Source of the DNA: Dechloromonas sp.
Lineage (GTDB): Bacteria; Pseudomonadota; Gammaproteobacteria; Burkholderiales; Rhodocyclaceae
Assembly: GCA_016790815.1 (NCBI GenBank)
Contig: JAEUOG010000041.1
Coordinates: 1 to 64,000 of the forward strand
Length of the DNA stretch: 64,000 nt
Reading direction: 5' to 3'
A program made the translations under genes and the position numbers. The notes beneath the pieces were generated by a model. The model saw nothing but the letters and a program-made list of their open reading frames with translations, was not told the origin of the DNA and ran no database searches. Positions 18,551-29,302 of this stretch are shown here, piece after piece. The first letter of the stretch is position 1. The number at the start of each line of letters is the position of its first letter.

Positions 18551-19141
18551 CTATTCCTTTAGCAGGGCACGCAGGGCATCGGCCCGGATGCGATCATGCG
18601 GGAGGCCATCATGACGTTTCAGGCTCACCCGCTCCATATTTGGCGGCATGATAATGAGGTCCGCATCGGCCGTATCGGTTTCCATGCGCAAGACAGCCTC
18701 GACCCGGTCGTTTCGCGATTCGACATGCGAGATATCAATGCCGCGATTGAGCAGAAATATCTCCACCTCCTTGGCACTATCGGCAAAGAGCAGGATGTCA
18801 ATGTTCGAATGCTCGCCAGCCGTGCCGTCGAGTACAGAACCGGTCAGATAGGGATTGAAGGTAGCCAGCAAATCAAGCAGCTCCAGCGCCGACTGGCGCA
18901 ATGCGGCGATCAGCTCTGCGTGATCCTCACCCTGATAGAGGCTGCGATACGCCCGTAGTTCTGCCTCCACCTCGGCATTGTCCGGAAAAGGCGAATTCTC
19001 GGGCAGGCCCAGCATTCGCGCGGCCTTCTTTTTGGCATGGTGATAATCGGTAATACCGTCCTCCGCCATCAGGCGGGCGGCGGCGCTGGCGATGCTGCCC
19101 CGGGTACCGGAGCTTGTACGTTGCCGTTCATGACGGGTCAT
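18551..19141 (-). CDS. Uncharacterised protein with a nucleotidyltransferase-like motif
   Basis: This 196-residue protein has a central stretch TGSVLDGTAGEHSNIDILLFAD that fits the GS...xxSDxD pattern of the minimal nucleotidyltransferase fold, with Asp-x-Asp for metal binding. A later Asp pair (TDTADADLIIMPP) could supply the third carboxylate. The N-terminus (AAARLMAEDGITDYHHAKKKAARMLG) is helical and basic. It is divergent from mpl with a 50-base gap, and this neighbourhood has led to such genes being mis-named after mpl. The true substrate is unknown. The first ATG gives a sensible start. Confidence 0.7.
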   Translation of the reverse strand: MTRHERQRTSSGTRGSIASAAARLMAEDGITDYHHAKKKAARMLGLPENSPFPDNAEVEAELRAYRSLYQGEDHAELIAALRQSALELLDLLATFNPYLTGSVLDGTAGEHSNIDILLFADSAKEVEIFLLNRGIDISHVESRNDRVEAVLRMETDTADADLIIMPPNMERVSLKRHDGLPHDRIRADALRALLKE

Positions 19142-19191
19142 GGGGACTCGATCAAGGTAAAATCGCCCCCATTCTAACGGCTCAAACTGAA

Positions 19192-20538
19192 ATGCACATT
19201 CACATTCTCGGCATCTGCGGCACCTTCATGGGCGGCGTTGCCCAACTGGCGGTCGACTCCGGCCACAAGGTCACCGGCTGCGACGCCAACGTCTATCCGC
19301 CGATGAGCGATCAGCTGCGCGGCGCCGGCATCGAACTGATCGAAGGCTTCGACACCGACCAACTGGCACTCAAGCCGGATGTCTTCGTGATAGGCAACGC
19401 GGTTTCACGCGGCAATCCACTTCTCGAAGCCATTCTCGACAAGGGCCTGCCTTACGTTTCCGGGCCACAATGGCTGGCCGAGAATCTACTGCAAGGCCGC
19501 TGGGTGCTTGGCGTCGCCGGCACGCACGGCAAGACGACGACGGCATCCATGTTGGCCTGGATACTCGAGGCGGCCAACATGGACCCCGGCTTCCTGATCG
19601 GTGGCGTACCGCTAAACTTCGGTGTTTCAGCCCGGCTCGGTGGCACGCCGTTCTTTGTCATCGAGGCTGACGAATACGACACGGCGTTTTGCGACAAGCG
19701 ATCCAAGTTCGTCCATTACCGCCCGCGGACAGTCGTTTTGAACAATCTCGAATTCGATCATGCTGACATTTTCAGCGATCTCACCGCCATCGAAACCCAA
19801 TTTCACCATCTCGTGCGCACCCTGCCGCAATCCGGGCTGATTATTTCCAATGCGGCCGAGGCCAGCCTTGATCGCGTTCTGCAACGCGGTTGCTGGACAC
19901 CCGTCGAACGCTTCAACGATCCCACCGGCTACCGCGTAACGGGCGACGACGCGCGCGGCGAACTGATCTTGCATTCACCCGATGGCAAGGTCCGGCGCGC
20001 GGTCTGGAGTCTTTCCGGTGACCATAACCGGGCCAACGCCTGCGCTGCGTTGCTCGCTGCCCGTCATGTGGGCGTACCGCTGGAACAGGGGCTGGATGCA
20101 TTGTCACGCTTCGAGAACGTCAAGCGACGCATGGAAGTACGCGGCGAAGTTCGTGGCGTGACGGTCTACGACGACTTCGCGCACCACCCGACAGCCATTG
20201 CCACCACCGTGGCCGGCCTTCGCCGCAAGGTGGGCAGGGCCCGCATCCTTGCCGTGCTGGAGCCACGCTCGAATACGATGAAGCTTGGAACAATGAAGGC
20301 GCTGTTGCCTGACAGCCTGCAGGAAGTCGATCTGGCATTCTGCTACGCTGGCAACCTTGGCTGGGATGCCCGGGAGGCGCTCGCCCCAATGGGGGAGCGG
20401 GCGATCGTTGAAGATGACCTTGCACGACTGATCGATCAGATCGTCATCGCCGCGCAAACCGGCGACCACATCCTGGTCATGAGCAACGGTGGTTTTGGCG
20501 GCATTCACGGCAAGATACTGGCCGGATTGACCGAATAA
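19192..20538 (+). CDS. mpl: UDP-N-acetylmuramate:L-alanyl-gamma-D-glutamyl-meso-diaminopimelate ligase
   Basis: Mpl recycles murein tripeptide by joining it directly to UDP-MurNAc. The 448-residue Mur ligase has MHIHILGICGTFMGG at the start, the ATP loop GVAGTHGKTTTASMLAWILE, the central EADEYDTAFCDKRSKFVHY with the carbamylated-lysine region, SGDHNRANACAALLAARH, and DDFAHHPTAIATT. ATG 19192 is chosen because MHIHILGICGT is the family start. An upstream frame start at 19114 would run into the divergent gene. It ends before a shared terminator with maeB. Confidence 0.95.
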   Translation: MHIHILGICGTFMGGVAQLAVDSGHKVTGCDANVYPPMSDQLRGAGIELIEGFDTDQLALKPDVFVIGNAVSRGNPLLEAILDKGLPYVSGPQWLAENLLQGRWVLGVAGTHGKTTTASMLAWILEAANMDPGFLIGGVPLNFGVSARLGGTPFFVIEADEYDTAFCDKRSKFVHYRPRTVVLNNLEFDHADIFSDLTAIETQFHHLVRTLPQSGLIISNAAEASLDRVLQRGCWTPVERFNDPTGYRVTGDDARGELILHSPDGKVRRAVWSLSGDHNRANACAALLAARHVGVPLEQGLDALSRFENVKRRMEVRGEVRGVTVYDDFAHHPTAIATTVAGLRRKVGRARILAVLEPRSNTMKLGTMKALLPDSLQEVDLAFCYAGNLGWDAREALAPMGERAIVEDDLARLIDQIVIAAQTGDHILVMSNGGFGGIHGKILAGLTE

Positions 20539-20544
20539 ATCCAT

Positions 20545-20594
20545 GCTGGCCGCACTGCTGCGGTCGACCGGAAAAAACGGGCAAAATTAAAAAA
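20545..20594 (-). repeat. Dispersed repeat copy B (mpl-maeB spacer)
   Basis: Read on the minus strand this is AATTTTGCCCG, a T6 run, CCGGTCGACCGCAGCAGTG, then CGGCC. It is one of the closest copies to the consensus (core at 20556-20565). It sits just beyond the hairpin terminator that ends maeB, in a spacer with no gene. Confidence 0.75.
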
Positions 20595-20629
20595 GGCGCG
20601 GTGAGGTTTCCCTCCCGCGCCCTGTTTTT
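20589..20629. terminator. Bidirectional rho-independent terminator between mpl and maeB
   Basis: GGCGCGG-TGAGG, a TTTC loop and CCTCC-CGCGCC form a strong GC stem. An A6 tract on one side (T6 for minus-strand transcripts) and TGTTTTT on the other allow it to end both the plus-strand mpl and the minus-strand maeB transcripts. Confidence 0.85.
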
Positions 20630-20637
20630 GGCCGAGT

Positions 20638-22914
<2,277 letters not shown>

Positions 22915-23054
22915 GGATTCTCCTGGGGAATAAAGTATTGGGGAAAACCCGTTAGGTTACTCCAATCGTTGCGCCGCTGGAAGCATAATTATGAATTACA
23001 GCGCCAAATTGTTGTGCCTTTGGGCTACACCAAGGCGCACCACTTTCTGGCTTC

Positions 23055-23864
23055 TCAGGCCACCCCAGGCCGGCTAGCCAGTCGTACTGCCGCTATATAG
23101 CTCAGGGCGATAACGCCCATCAGGATCGCCCCAAAGAGCAACTCCTTGCCCTCTCCCCAGGCATCGACTGCCGGCGAGAGTAACTTGGCGGCGCCAAAAG
23201 CGGCAACCAGCAAGCTGATTCCGGATACGACCAGACCCATGACGCGCGACGCGACCAGTGCGGCCTGGTCGGCACGGGCAATAAGCCTGGCAATCCACAA
23301 GCCGTTGATGCCATCTGTCAGCAACATGCCGAGCATGAAGAGCAGAGCGAGGACAAGGGCATGTTCCCAGCCGCCGAAGCGGGTAGCGGTCAACGCAAAG
23401 AAGGCGGCCTGCGACAAGGTGTCGAAAGAAAGCGCAAAGAGTGCACCGACCAAAGCAATCAAAGCCGGGTGGGAAGCATGGCGCAACCTGCCGAGCAGGC
23501 GGCCCCTGATAGTGACGGGCCGGACCATTTCGCCTGCTTCGGCCGCAAGCACAGAAGAGAGATTGAGTGTGCCAAGCACTACCAGGAAGCCAATGGAAAT
23601 GAGCGCGCCAAGCGTGCCGAACCACTCTGGCACAGCCCATTGCGCCGCCAGCGCGGATGTGCCGAGTGCTATCGCCATCACGACAGCACCGTGGCCTAGA
23701 GAGAACAAGGTACCGCAATAACGAGCCAAGCCCGGTCGAGCACGCGTGTTATGGCGGGTCAGGCCGTCGATGGTTGCCAGATGGTCCGCGTCGAAGCCAT
23801 GCTTCATGCCAAGCACGAAGGTCAGGATCAGTAGCGAGAGCCAGTCGGAGGGCAGGTTTTCCAT
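23055..23864 (-). CDS. NiCoT-family nickel/cobalt transporter
   Basis: This integral membrane protein (about 269 residues, roughly eight hydrophobic segments) has the NiCoT signature HGFDADHLATIDGLTRH (HX4DH motif) in the second helix and a following LFSLGHGAVVMAIAL block. It would import Ni2+ (possibly Co2+) at high affinity. That fits the hydrogenase maturation genes 6-16 kb away, which need nickel. I use ATG 23864 (MENLPSDWLSLLIL). A TTG at 23933 extends the frame but has no better support. The B12-dependent mutase at 59-61 kb offers cobalt as an alternative demand. Confidence 0.85.
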   Translation of the reverse strand: MENLPSDWLSLLILTFVLGMKHGFDADHLATIDGLTRHNTRARPGLARYCGTLFSLGHGAVVMAIALGTSALAAQWAVPEWFGTLGALISIGFLVVLGTLNLSSVLAAEAGEMVRPVTIRGRLLGRLRHASHPALIALVGALFALSFDTLSQAAFFALTATRFGGWEHALVLALLFMLGMLLTDGINGLWIARLIARADQAALVASRVMGLVVSGISLLVAAFGAAKLLSPAVDAWGEGKELLFGAILMGVIALSYIAAVRLASRPGVA

Positions 23865-24041
23865 GGGCCAAGTAGATAGTTCAAGGCCATATTCATACAA
23901 ACAAGCACTCAGATCAACCCGCAGGGTGCTCAATCAGCAATTCGGAAAACCACTGCGCACTGGCTGTTCTTTGTTCCCTGCTAAAGCCGACCCGAAAACG
24001 CAGTGCTACGATGACAGCTACCCTCTTCTGAAGCGCACACC

Positions 24042-24368
24042 ATGACCACAGCCCTCGATACCGAACAGATCCGTTCCGCCCTGCGCAAGGTGGTCGATCC
24101 AGAGGTTGGCGCCAATATCGTCGATCTCGGCCTGATCTACCGCATCGAACTCGACAGCAACAAGCTGCTCATCGAAATGACCATGACCTCCCCGGCATGC
24201 CCAATGGGCGACATGATCATCGAGGACGCCTACGCAGAACTTGGCCGCATCCTTCCAGCCGATTTCCAGCCGGAAATCCGCCTCGTCTGGGAACCGCCGT
24301 GGGCCCCCTCAATGATGAGCGAAAAATGCCGGCTGAGCCTGGGCTGGAACCCGGCAGACGAGGCGTAG
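24042..24368 (+). CDS. DUF59 (MIP18/SufT-like) iron-sulfur cluster assembly family protein
   Basis: This 108-residue protein is one MIP18-family domain: IRSALRKVVDPEVGANIVDLGLIYRI and MTMTSPACPMGDMIIEDAYAEL, with the conserved Asp-Pro-Glu and the reactive Cys (residue ~53). Such proteins help mature or repair Fe-S proteins, and PaaD relatives serve the phenylacetyl-CoA oxygenase. No paa genes are near. It is followed with no gap by the NnrS-like gene and then a hemerythrin gene, so a role in repairing Fe-S centres under NO or oxygen stress is inferred. Confidence 0.85.
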   Translation: MTTALDTEQIRSALRKVVDPEVGANIVDLGLIYRIELDSNKLLIEMTMTSPACPMGDMIIEDAYAELGRILPADFQPEIRLVWEPPWAPSMMSEKCRLSLGWNPADEA

Positions 24369-25436
24369 ATGGCAGACCTGAAACCCGGGGCCAGGCTACC
24401 GCTGCTGTTTTTCGGCATGCTGTCGCTGGTTGGCGGCGTGATGGCTGGCCTTGCCCGTCTGGGCTGGGAAATGCCCGCCCCCGCCGTGCAGGCGGCCGGC
24501 TTGCATGGGCCGCTCTTGATCACAGCCTTTTTCGGCACGGTGATCAGTCTCGAACGCGCCGTCGCAGTTGGCCGCAACTGGGCTTACCTCGCGCCGCTGG
24601 CGGCCGGGGCCGGCGGCATCACCCTGCTGGCCGGGGCACCCCTGCTAGCTGGCCAGATACTTGGCAGCCTCGGCGCACTCGGCCTGATCGCCGCCAGCAC
24701 CGTCGCCATGCGCCGTCATCTTGCTGTGTTCACGATTATCCTGGCGCTGGCCTCAGGCTGCTGGCTGGTCGGCAACCTGATCTGGATGGCGACCGGCAAC
24801 GTCAGTGCAGCCGTCATCTGGTGGCTTCTCTTTCTCGTGTTGACCATTGCCGGTGAGCGGCTTGAGTTGACCCGCTTCCTGCCAACGCCGCCGTTGGCCC
24901 AGAAGCTATTCATTGGCATCGTCTGCCTGTTGCTTGTGAGCGCCATTGCTGCGGTCGACCTGCTTTTTTCAGCCGGTTTGGTTGCCCTTGCCATCTGGTT
25001 GCTGCGCTACGACATCGCCCGGCGCAACATCGGTACCGAAGGGCTGACACGCTTCATTGCCACCTGCCTCCTCACCGGATACGCCTGGCTGGTCGTCGCG
25101 GGCCTGCTCGGATTCACCGGCGCATTCACCCCTGGTCACGACTGGCGCGATGCAGCGCTGCACGCAATCGCCCTCGGCTTCGTTTTTTCCATGGTTTTCG
25201 GTCACGCCCCGATCATTTTCCCTGCCGTAACGCGCATCAAGATCCCCTACCACCCGGCCCTCTACGTGCCGCTCGCACTGCTCCACCTGACGCTCGCCCT
25301 GAGGGTACTCGGTGGCCTGAGTGAACAGTTCGCGCTGCGTCAGATGGCTGCCCTGCTCAACGGCGTGGTGCTGGTGGCGTTCATCGCCACGGTGGTCACC
25401 CTCGTCCGGCGGCAAGCCCATGGGGCGTCCCGATGA
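24369..25436 (+). CDS. NnrS-like polytopic membrane protein
   Basis: This 355-residue protein with about ten to twelve hydrophobic helices resembles the NnrS haem/copper membrane family: AGLHGPLLITAFFGTVISLERAVAVG near residue 45 and LHAIALGFVFSMVFGHAPIIFPAV near 275, with the conserved His-Gly and FGHAPI histidines. NnrS proteins protect against nitric-oxide stress. This one is a shorter, divergent member, so the assignment is by pattern. It starts directly after the DUF59 stop (TAG-ATG) and overlaps the hemerythrin start by 4 bases. A repeat copy lies inside (24945-24976) and encodes part of helix AIAAVDLLFSAGLVALAI. Confidence 0.7.
   Translation: MADLKPGARLPLLFFGMLSLVGGVMAGLARLGWEMPAPAVQAAGLHGPLLITAFFGTVISLERAVAVGRNWAYLAPLAAGAGGITLLAGAPLLAGQILGSLGALGLIAASTVAMRRHLAVFTIILALASGCWLVGNLIWMATGNVSAAVIWWLLFLVLTIAGERLELTRFLPTPPLAQKLFIGIVCLLLVSAIAAVDLLFSAGLVALAIWLLRYDIARRNIGTEGLTRFIATCLLTGYAWLVVAGLLGFTGAFTPGHDWRDAALHAIALGFVFSMVFGHAPIIFPAVTRIKIPYHPALYVPLALLHLTLALRVLGGLSEQFALRQMAALLNGVVLVAFIATVVTLVRRQAHGASR
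24945..24976 (-). repeat. Dispersed repeat copy J (inside the NnrS-like gene)
   Basis: On the minus strand: GGCTGAAAAAAGCAGGTCGACCGCAGCAATGGCG. The core is at 24947-24956, with a GGCT left arm 14 bases before GACC and an A-rich instead of T-rich spacer. It encodes AAVDLLF in the host protein. Confidence 0.5.
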
Positions 25437-25825
25437 AACGTCACATCTCACTGCTGCAACTGTCACGTGAACACCACCTGGCACTCAAACTGGCCCGCAT
25501 TGCCCGCATTGCCGTCGAGACCGGACAGGCGCAGGCGATTGACGATGCAGCGAAGCGGATTTGCCAGCTTTTTGCCAGCGAGCTTGAGCCCCACTTTCTG
25601 GCCGAAGAGAGAGATGTGCTGCCGGCGCTGGCCGCTGCCGGCGGCGGCGCGTTGACCGACCGGACACTGGCCGAACACGCGGCGCTGCGGGAACTTAATC
25701 AACAGTTGGCCAGCCCGGACAGTGAAACCCTCGCCCGCTTCGCCAGCCTGCTCCACGATCATGTCCGTTTTGAGGAGCGGGAGTTGTTCGAATTGGCGCA
25801 AGCCTTGCTCCATACCCCACCCTGA
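25433..25825 (+). CDS. Hemerythrin HHE-domain protein
   Basis: This 130-residue four-helix hemerythrin-like protein has candidate di-iron ligands spaced across it: SREHHLAL (His), ELEPHFLAEERDVLP (His/Glu), LAEHAALREL (His/Glu) and LHDHVRFEERELFEL (His/Glu). Relatives bind O2 or NO or, as in RIC/YtfE, help repair Fe-S clusters after nitrosative stress. It overlaps the NnrS-like gene by 4 bases (ATGA), forming a tight three-gene set with DUF59. Confidence 0.88.
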   Translation: MKRHISLLQLSREHHLALKLARIARIAVETGQAQAIDDAAKRICQLFASELEPHFLAEERDVLPALAAAGGGALTDRTLAEHAALRELNQQLASPDSETLARFASLLHDHVRFEERELFELAQALLHTPP

Positions 25826-25860
25826 ACGCGCCGATGCGGGGCGCGATGCTGCGCCCCGGT

Positions 25861-26892
25861 TCAAACCTCCTCGATGCGCACCGACACGGGGAAGTGATCG
25901 CTATAGCCATCAAGATTCACATTCTCTGCAACATCGCCGGACGGCAGCCCGAAGCGTATCGGCCCTTCGCCAACGCGATGGCTGACCATAGGCGGATAGG
26001 CTTCGATGCGTGCGCTTCCTTCGACCGCCCGCCAACCGCTCTTGCCTGTCAACAGGCCGCTGGAAATCAATATCTGGTCGAACAGGCTGGCATCACTCCC
26101 GAAATAGAGCGTCCCGTTGAGCAGGCGCTGATTGCCCTTGCGGTCCTGCGTCATCACCGTCAGGTATTCCCAGCTCAGATTGTAGAACTTGGCGCTCCGC
26201 GTCCGCGTCACGTCGCCCTTGTCGCGCAGCCCTTGGGCGTGGATGGTGACAGAGCGGTCGAAGGGCTCGTCATTGAAGTCGCCAAGCGCCATGACAGCGA
26301 CGTTTTCGCCCTTCATTTCCCGTATCCGCCCATGCCAATAGGCCAGCGTTTCACCCGCCGTGGCGCGGAAACCTGCCGAATACTCGGCCCCGTCCCCGGT
26401 GGATGAGGAGCGTGATGGCCAGTGGTTGGCCAGCATGACGAGTTGCTTGCCGGAAGGCGCGACGAAAGTGACCTGCGTGATATCGCGCGTACCGGTCTGG
26501 CGCATGACCCAGTGCGAGAACAGCTCATCCGCCTTGGGGGTGAACTGTTTGGCGTCATAGAGAAAGGCGGTGTCCACCCCGCGCTGATCGCGGGATGAGT
26601 CAACGTGGACCAGCTGATAGTTACGCGCCGGCAACGCGCGATTGAGGGCATCGGCCAGCGCCTGCAGGGCGAAGCGGTTTTCAACCTCGCACACGCCCAG
26701 GACATCGGGGCCTTCCCCCTCCTTCATGCGCGTGATGATCGAGGCGAGTTGGCTGACTTTTCGTGCAAACAGCGACTCCGACCACCCCTTCAAACCCTTT
26801 TGCATGGATTTGGCGATCCATGGCTCGCGTGCCGGATAGCCCTCAGGGGCAAACAGGTTTTCCAGATTCCAGAAAGCAACTAGAGCGGACAT
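25861..26892 (-). CDS. Endonuclease/exonuclease/phosphatase-family protein
   Basis: This 343-residue EEP-fold hydrolase has the pattern FWNLENLFAP at the start (Asn metal site), VLGVCEVENRFALQALAD (catalytic Glu), LANHWPSRSSS (catalytic His), MALGDFNDEPFDRSV (catalytic Asp-Asn) and the closing YSDHFPVSVRI (His of the dyad). It could cleave DNA, RNA or phosphoesters. The substrate is unknown, and no signal peptide is visible. I begin at ATG 26892, which has GAAGGAAA upstream, over a TTG seven codons earlier. Confidence 0.85.
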   Translation of the reverse strand: MSALVAFWNLENLFAPEGYPAREPWIAKSMQKGLKGWSESLFARKVSQLASIITRMKEGEGPDVLGVCEVENRFALQALADALNRALPARNYQLVHVDSSRDQRGVDTAFLYDAKQFTPKADELFSHWVMRQTGTRDITQVTFVAPSGKQLVMLANHWPSRSSSTGDGAEYSAGFRATAGETLAYWHGRIREMKGENVAVMALGDFNDEPFDRSVTIHAQGLRDKGDVTRTRSAKFYNLSWEYLTVMTQDRKGNQRLLNGTLYFGSDASLFDQILISSGLLTGKSGWRAVEGSARIEAYPPMVSHRVGEGPIRFGLPSGDVAENVNLDGYSDHFPVSVRIEEV

Positions 26893-27058
26893 TTTGGTTT
26901 CCTTCGGTAGCAAGAGGCGTCATCAATCGTGGCACAACTTTGGTTTTAGTCTAATGACCAAGCCATAAATCCACCAAATCATTTTCTTCGGCCTGGCAAG
27001 AACATCGACATCGTTGTCCAGCAACCCCCTGCAGAGCGAGAGAGCGAAACCTTGGGCA

Positions 27059-27847
27059 TCACTCGGCGGACGACACGCCCCGCGCACGAAAACGGTCAAT
27101 TTCCCGCTGCCGGCGTGCCAGATCTTCTTCCTTCGCCCTGCGTTCGAGCTCATCCTTGCGGCGGATTTCTTCTTCCCTGGCCCGCTCAGCCTCCTGCTCG
27201 GCACGCCGAAGATTGGCCGAAACCTCGGCACCCAAGCGTCGCGACTCCTCTTCGAAGCGCCGCTGTTCGCGTGCCTGTTGCTCGACAAGACGTTGCTGCT
27301 GTGCCTCCTCGCGCTCGGCCTCCTCCCGCTGCCTGATCTCGGCCACCAGCGAATCCGCCTCGGCCCTGCTCGCCGCGCGAATGCCGTAGGTTTGAAAGAC
27401 GTCCTGGAGATAGGCCTTCTCAGCGGCAGGTGATGCCGTATCTCCGCCCGTCAGCGCAGTTGTCCGCTGGTAGGCAAGGTAGGTGACGCTGATCTGCAGG
27501 ATCATCCCGATGATCATCAGCGAGGCAATGATGGTCAGCAAGCGCCGGATCGGGCTCCACCTTGGCGACGTCATCGCGACTTCGATCTGCAGCGGCGGCT
27601 CCGCGCGGCCCGACGCGGTATTGCGCGTGATCAGGCCGGCATCGTAATCCGAGCGCCGCGACGGGTTGGAAAGCACTTCATAGGCGTGCTTGACGAGCTT
27701 GAGCTGAAATGCATCGTCTGCCTCCCCGAGCGGCCCCTCGCCCGCCGAAAGCGCGCGCGAGATTCGCAGATAGGCTGTGGAAATTTCGGCCAGATCCGCA
27801 TGCCGCGACACTTCCAGCAAATCGTAATACGTCGTTGTCTGCTTCAT
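27059..27847 (-). CDS. J-domain-like membrane protein lacking the HPD motif
   Basis: This 262-residue protein starts with a DnaJ-like fold (TTYYDLLEVSRHADLAEISTAYLRI ... KLVKHAYEVLSNPSRRSDYD, residues ~4-70). The loop that normally holds His-Pro-Asp reads ISRALSAGEGP, so DnaK stimulation is unlikely by the usual mechanism. One membrane helix follows (LLTIIASLMIIGMILQISVTYLAY, ~100-124). The C-terminal ~100 residues are a highly charged Glu/Arg coiled coil. Proteins of this layout are scattered in betaproteobacteria with no established role. It stands alone on the minus strand. Confidence 0.75.
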   Translation of the reverse strand: MKQTTTYYDLLEVSRHADLAEISTAYLRISRALSAGEGPLGEADDAFQLKLVKHAYEVLSNPSRRSDYDAGLITRNTASGRAEPPLQIEVAMTSPRWSPIRRLLTIIASLMIIGMILQISVTYLAYQRTTALTGGDTASPAAEKAYLQDVFQTYGIRAASRAEADSLVAEIRQREEAEREEAQQQRLVEQQAREQRRFEEESRRLGAEVSANLRRAEQEAERAREEEIRRKDELERRAKEEDLARRQREIDRFRARGVSSAE

Positions 27848-27935
27848 GGGAGGCTTGCCTCAACCGGAGTTTCTGCGAAGCATATCAAAGCAGTTCACCC
27901 TGCTCCCTGCTCACGCAACCTGTCGCAGCGGATTT

Positions 27936-27970
27936 CGATTTTGGCCATTTTTTAGCGTTGACCGTGGAAG
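27936..27970 (+). repeat. Dispersed repeat copy E (J-like gene / nhaA spacer)
   Basis: CGATTTTGGCCA, a T6 run, AGCGTTGACCGTGGAAG: the left arm is perfect and spaced 13 bases from GACC, while the right arm has diverged (GTGG for GCAG). It is intergenic. Confidence 0.6.
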
Positions 27971-27997
27971 ACACCTCGAACCGCCTCTTGGCTGATT

Positions 27998-29164
27998 TCA
28001 GTGCCTGCCTGACGAATCCGCCAGCCGCAGCCAAAGATACCCTACCCCCCCGGCGACCAGCGACGCGATAAGGATGGCCATTTTTGAGGCGTTGACGAGG
28101 TCTGCACTACTGGCGAAGGCTAGGTTGGTAATGAAAATGGACATGGTGAAACCGATACCGCCGAGGAATCCTGCGCCGACAACGTGACGCCATTTGAGGT
28201 CACCCGGCAGCGCACAGAGGCCAAGCGCAACGGCAAGAAAGCTGGCCAGAAAAATACCGAGCGGCTTGCCGACAAGGAGCCCGCCGGCGATGCCAAGACT
28301 GTTGCTGGAGAACAACGCCTGCTCCCATCCCGGCGCGATGACGATCCCCGTATTGGCCAGCGCGAAAATCGGCAGGACAATGAACGCCACCGGTTTATGA
28401 AGTGCGTGCTCCAGTCGGTGGGATGGCGACGTTTCATCGTCCGCCCTGCCCGAAAATGGAATGGCAAAAGCCAGCAAAACGCCGGCGATGGTGGCGTGAA
28501 CGCCCGACTTCAGCATCAGGAACCACATCAGCACACCGCCCAGGAGATAGGGAACGAGCGACATGATTCGCAGGCGGTTGATGATGACCAGGATGCCGAA
28601 AACGGCGAGCGATGCGAGCAGGTAGGCCGGAGAAAACTGGGTCGTATAAAAAATGGCGATGACGATAATGGCCCCCAGGTCGTCCATGACCGCCAGTGCA
28701 GTCAGGAAAATCTTGAGCGACGCCGGCACCCGGCTACCGAGCAGGGCGAGCACGCCAAGCGCGAAAGCGATGTCGGTTGCCATTGGGATCCCCGCCCCCG
28801 CCTGCGTCGGCGTATCTGCATTCAGGGCGAAGTGGATTCCGGCCGGGATGACGATACCGCCGATGGCAGCCATGATCGGCAACAATGCCTGGCGGAAATT
28901 GGACAGCTCGCCGACATACAGCTCGCGCTCCAGCTCCAGCCCGACAAACAGGAAGAAAACGGCCATGAGCACATCGTTGGCCCAATGCTCGAGGCTCAGA
29001 CCAAGCAACTTGGTCTGCCAGAACGCCAGGTAGGTTGGCCCGAAGGCCGAATTGGCAACGATCAGCGAAAGAATCGTGCAGACGATCAGCACGATGCCGC
29101 TCGATTTTTCGGACTCGAAAAACTGGGTGAAGCTTCTGGAAAGTATGGTCGGAAGGTCGTTCAT
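27998..29164 (-). CDS. nhaA: Na+/H+ antiporter NhaA
   Basis: NhaA exchanges cytoplasmic Na+ for two H+ at the inner membrane. The 388-residue, twelve-helix protein carries VLMAVFFLFVGLELERELYVGEL, GAGIPMATDIAFALGVLALLGSRVP, the transport aspartates in ALAVMDDLGAIIVIAIFYT, and GFLGGIGFTMSIFITNLAF. It is monocistronic and lies just upstream of hoxX with a ~140-base gap. Its frame is complete with ATG at 29164. Confidence 0.96.
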   Translation of the reverse strand: MNDLPTILSRSFTQFFESEKSSGIVLIVCTILSLIVANSAFGPTYLAFWQTKLLGLSLEHWANDVLMAVFFLFVGLELERELYVGELSNFRQALLPIMAAIGGIVIPAGIHFALNADTPTQAGAGIPMATDIAFALGVLALLGSRVPASLKIFLTALAVMDDLGAIIVIAIFYTTQFSPAYLLASLAVFGILVIINRLRIMSLVPYLLGGVLMWFLMLKSGVHATIAGVLLAFAIPFSGRADDETSPSHRLEHALHKPVAFIVLPIFALANTGIVIAPGWEQALFSSNSLGIAGGLLVGKPLGIFLASFLAVALGLCALPGDLKWRHVVGAGFLGGIGFTMSIFITNLAFASSADLVNASKMAILIASLVAGGVGYLWLRLADSSGRH

Positions 29165-29302
29165 GCTGTACTTTCGGGGGGGTGCCGAATGGGTTTCCCT
29201 TTACTTTACCCGACCTCGGCTTTTCGAACGAATCGGAGGCGATACGCCCAAGATCGATCAATCGCGCTCGCGACCAGGTTGCTCATCGATCTGATCGATG
29301 GT

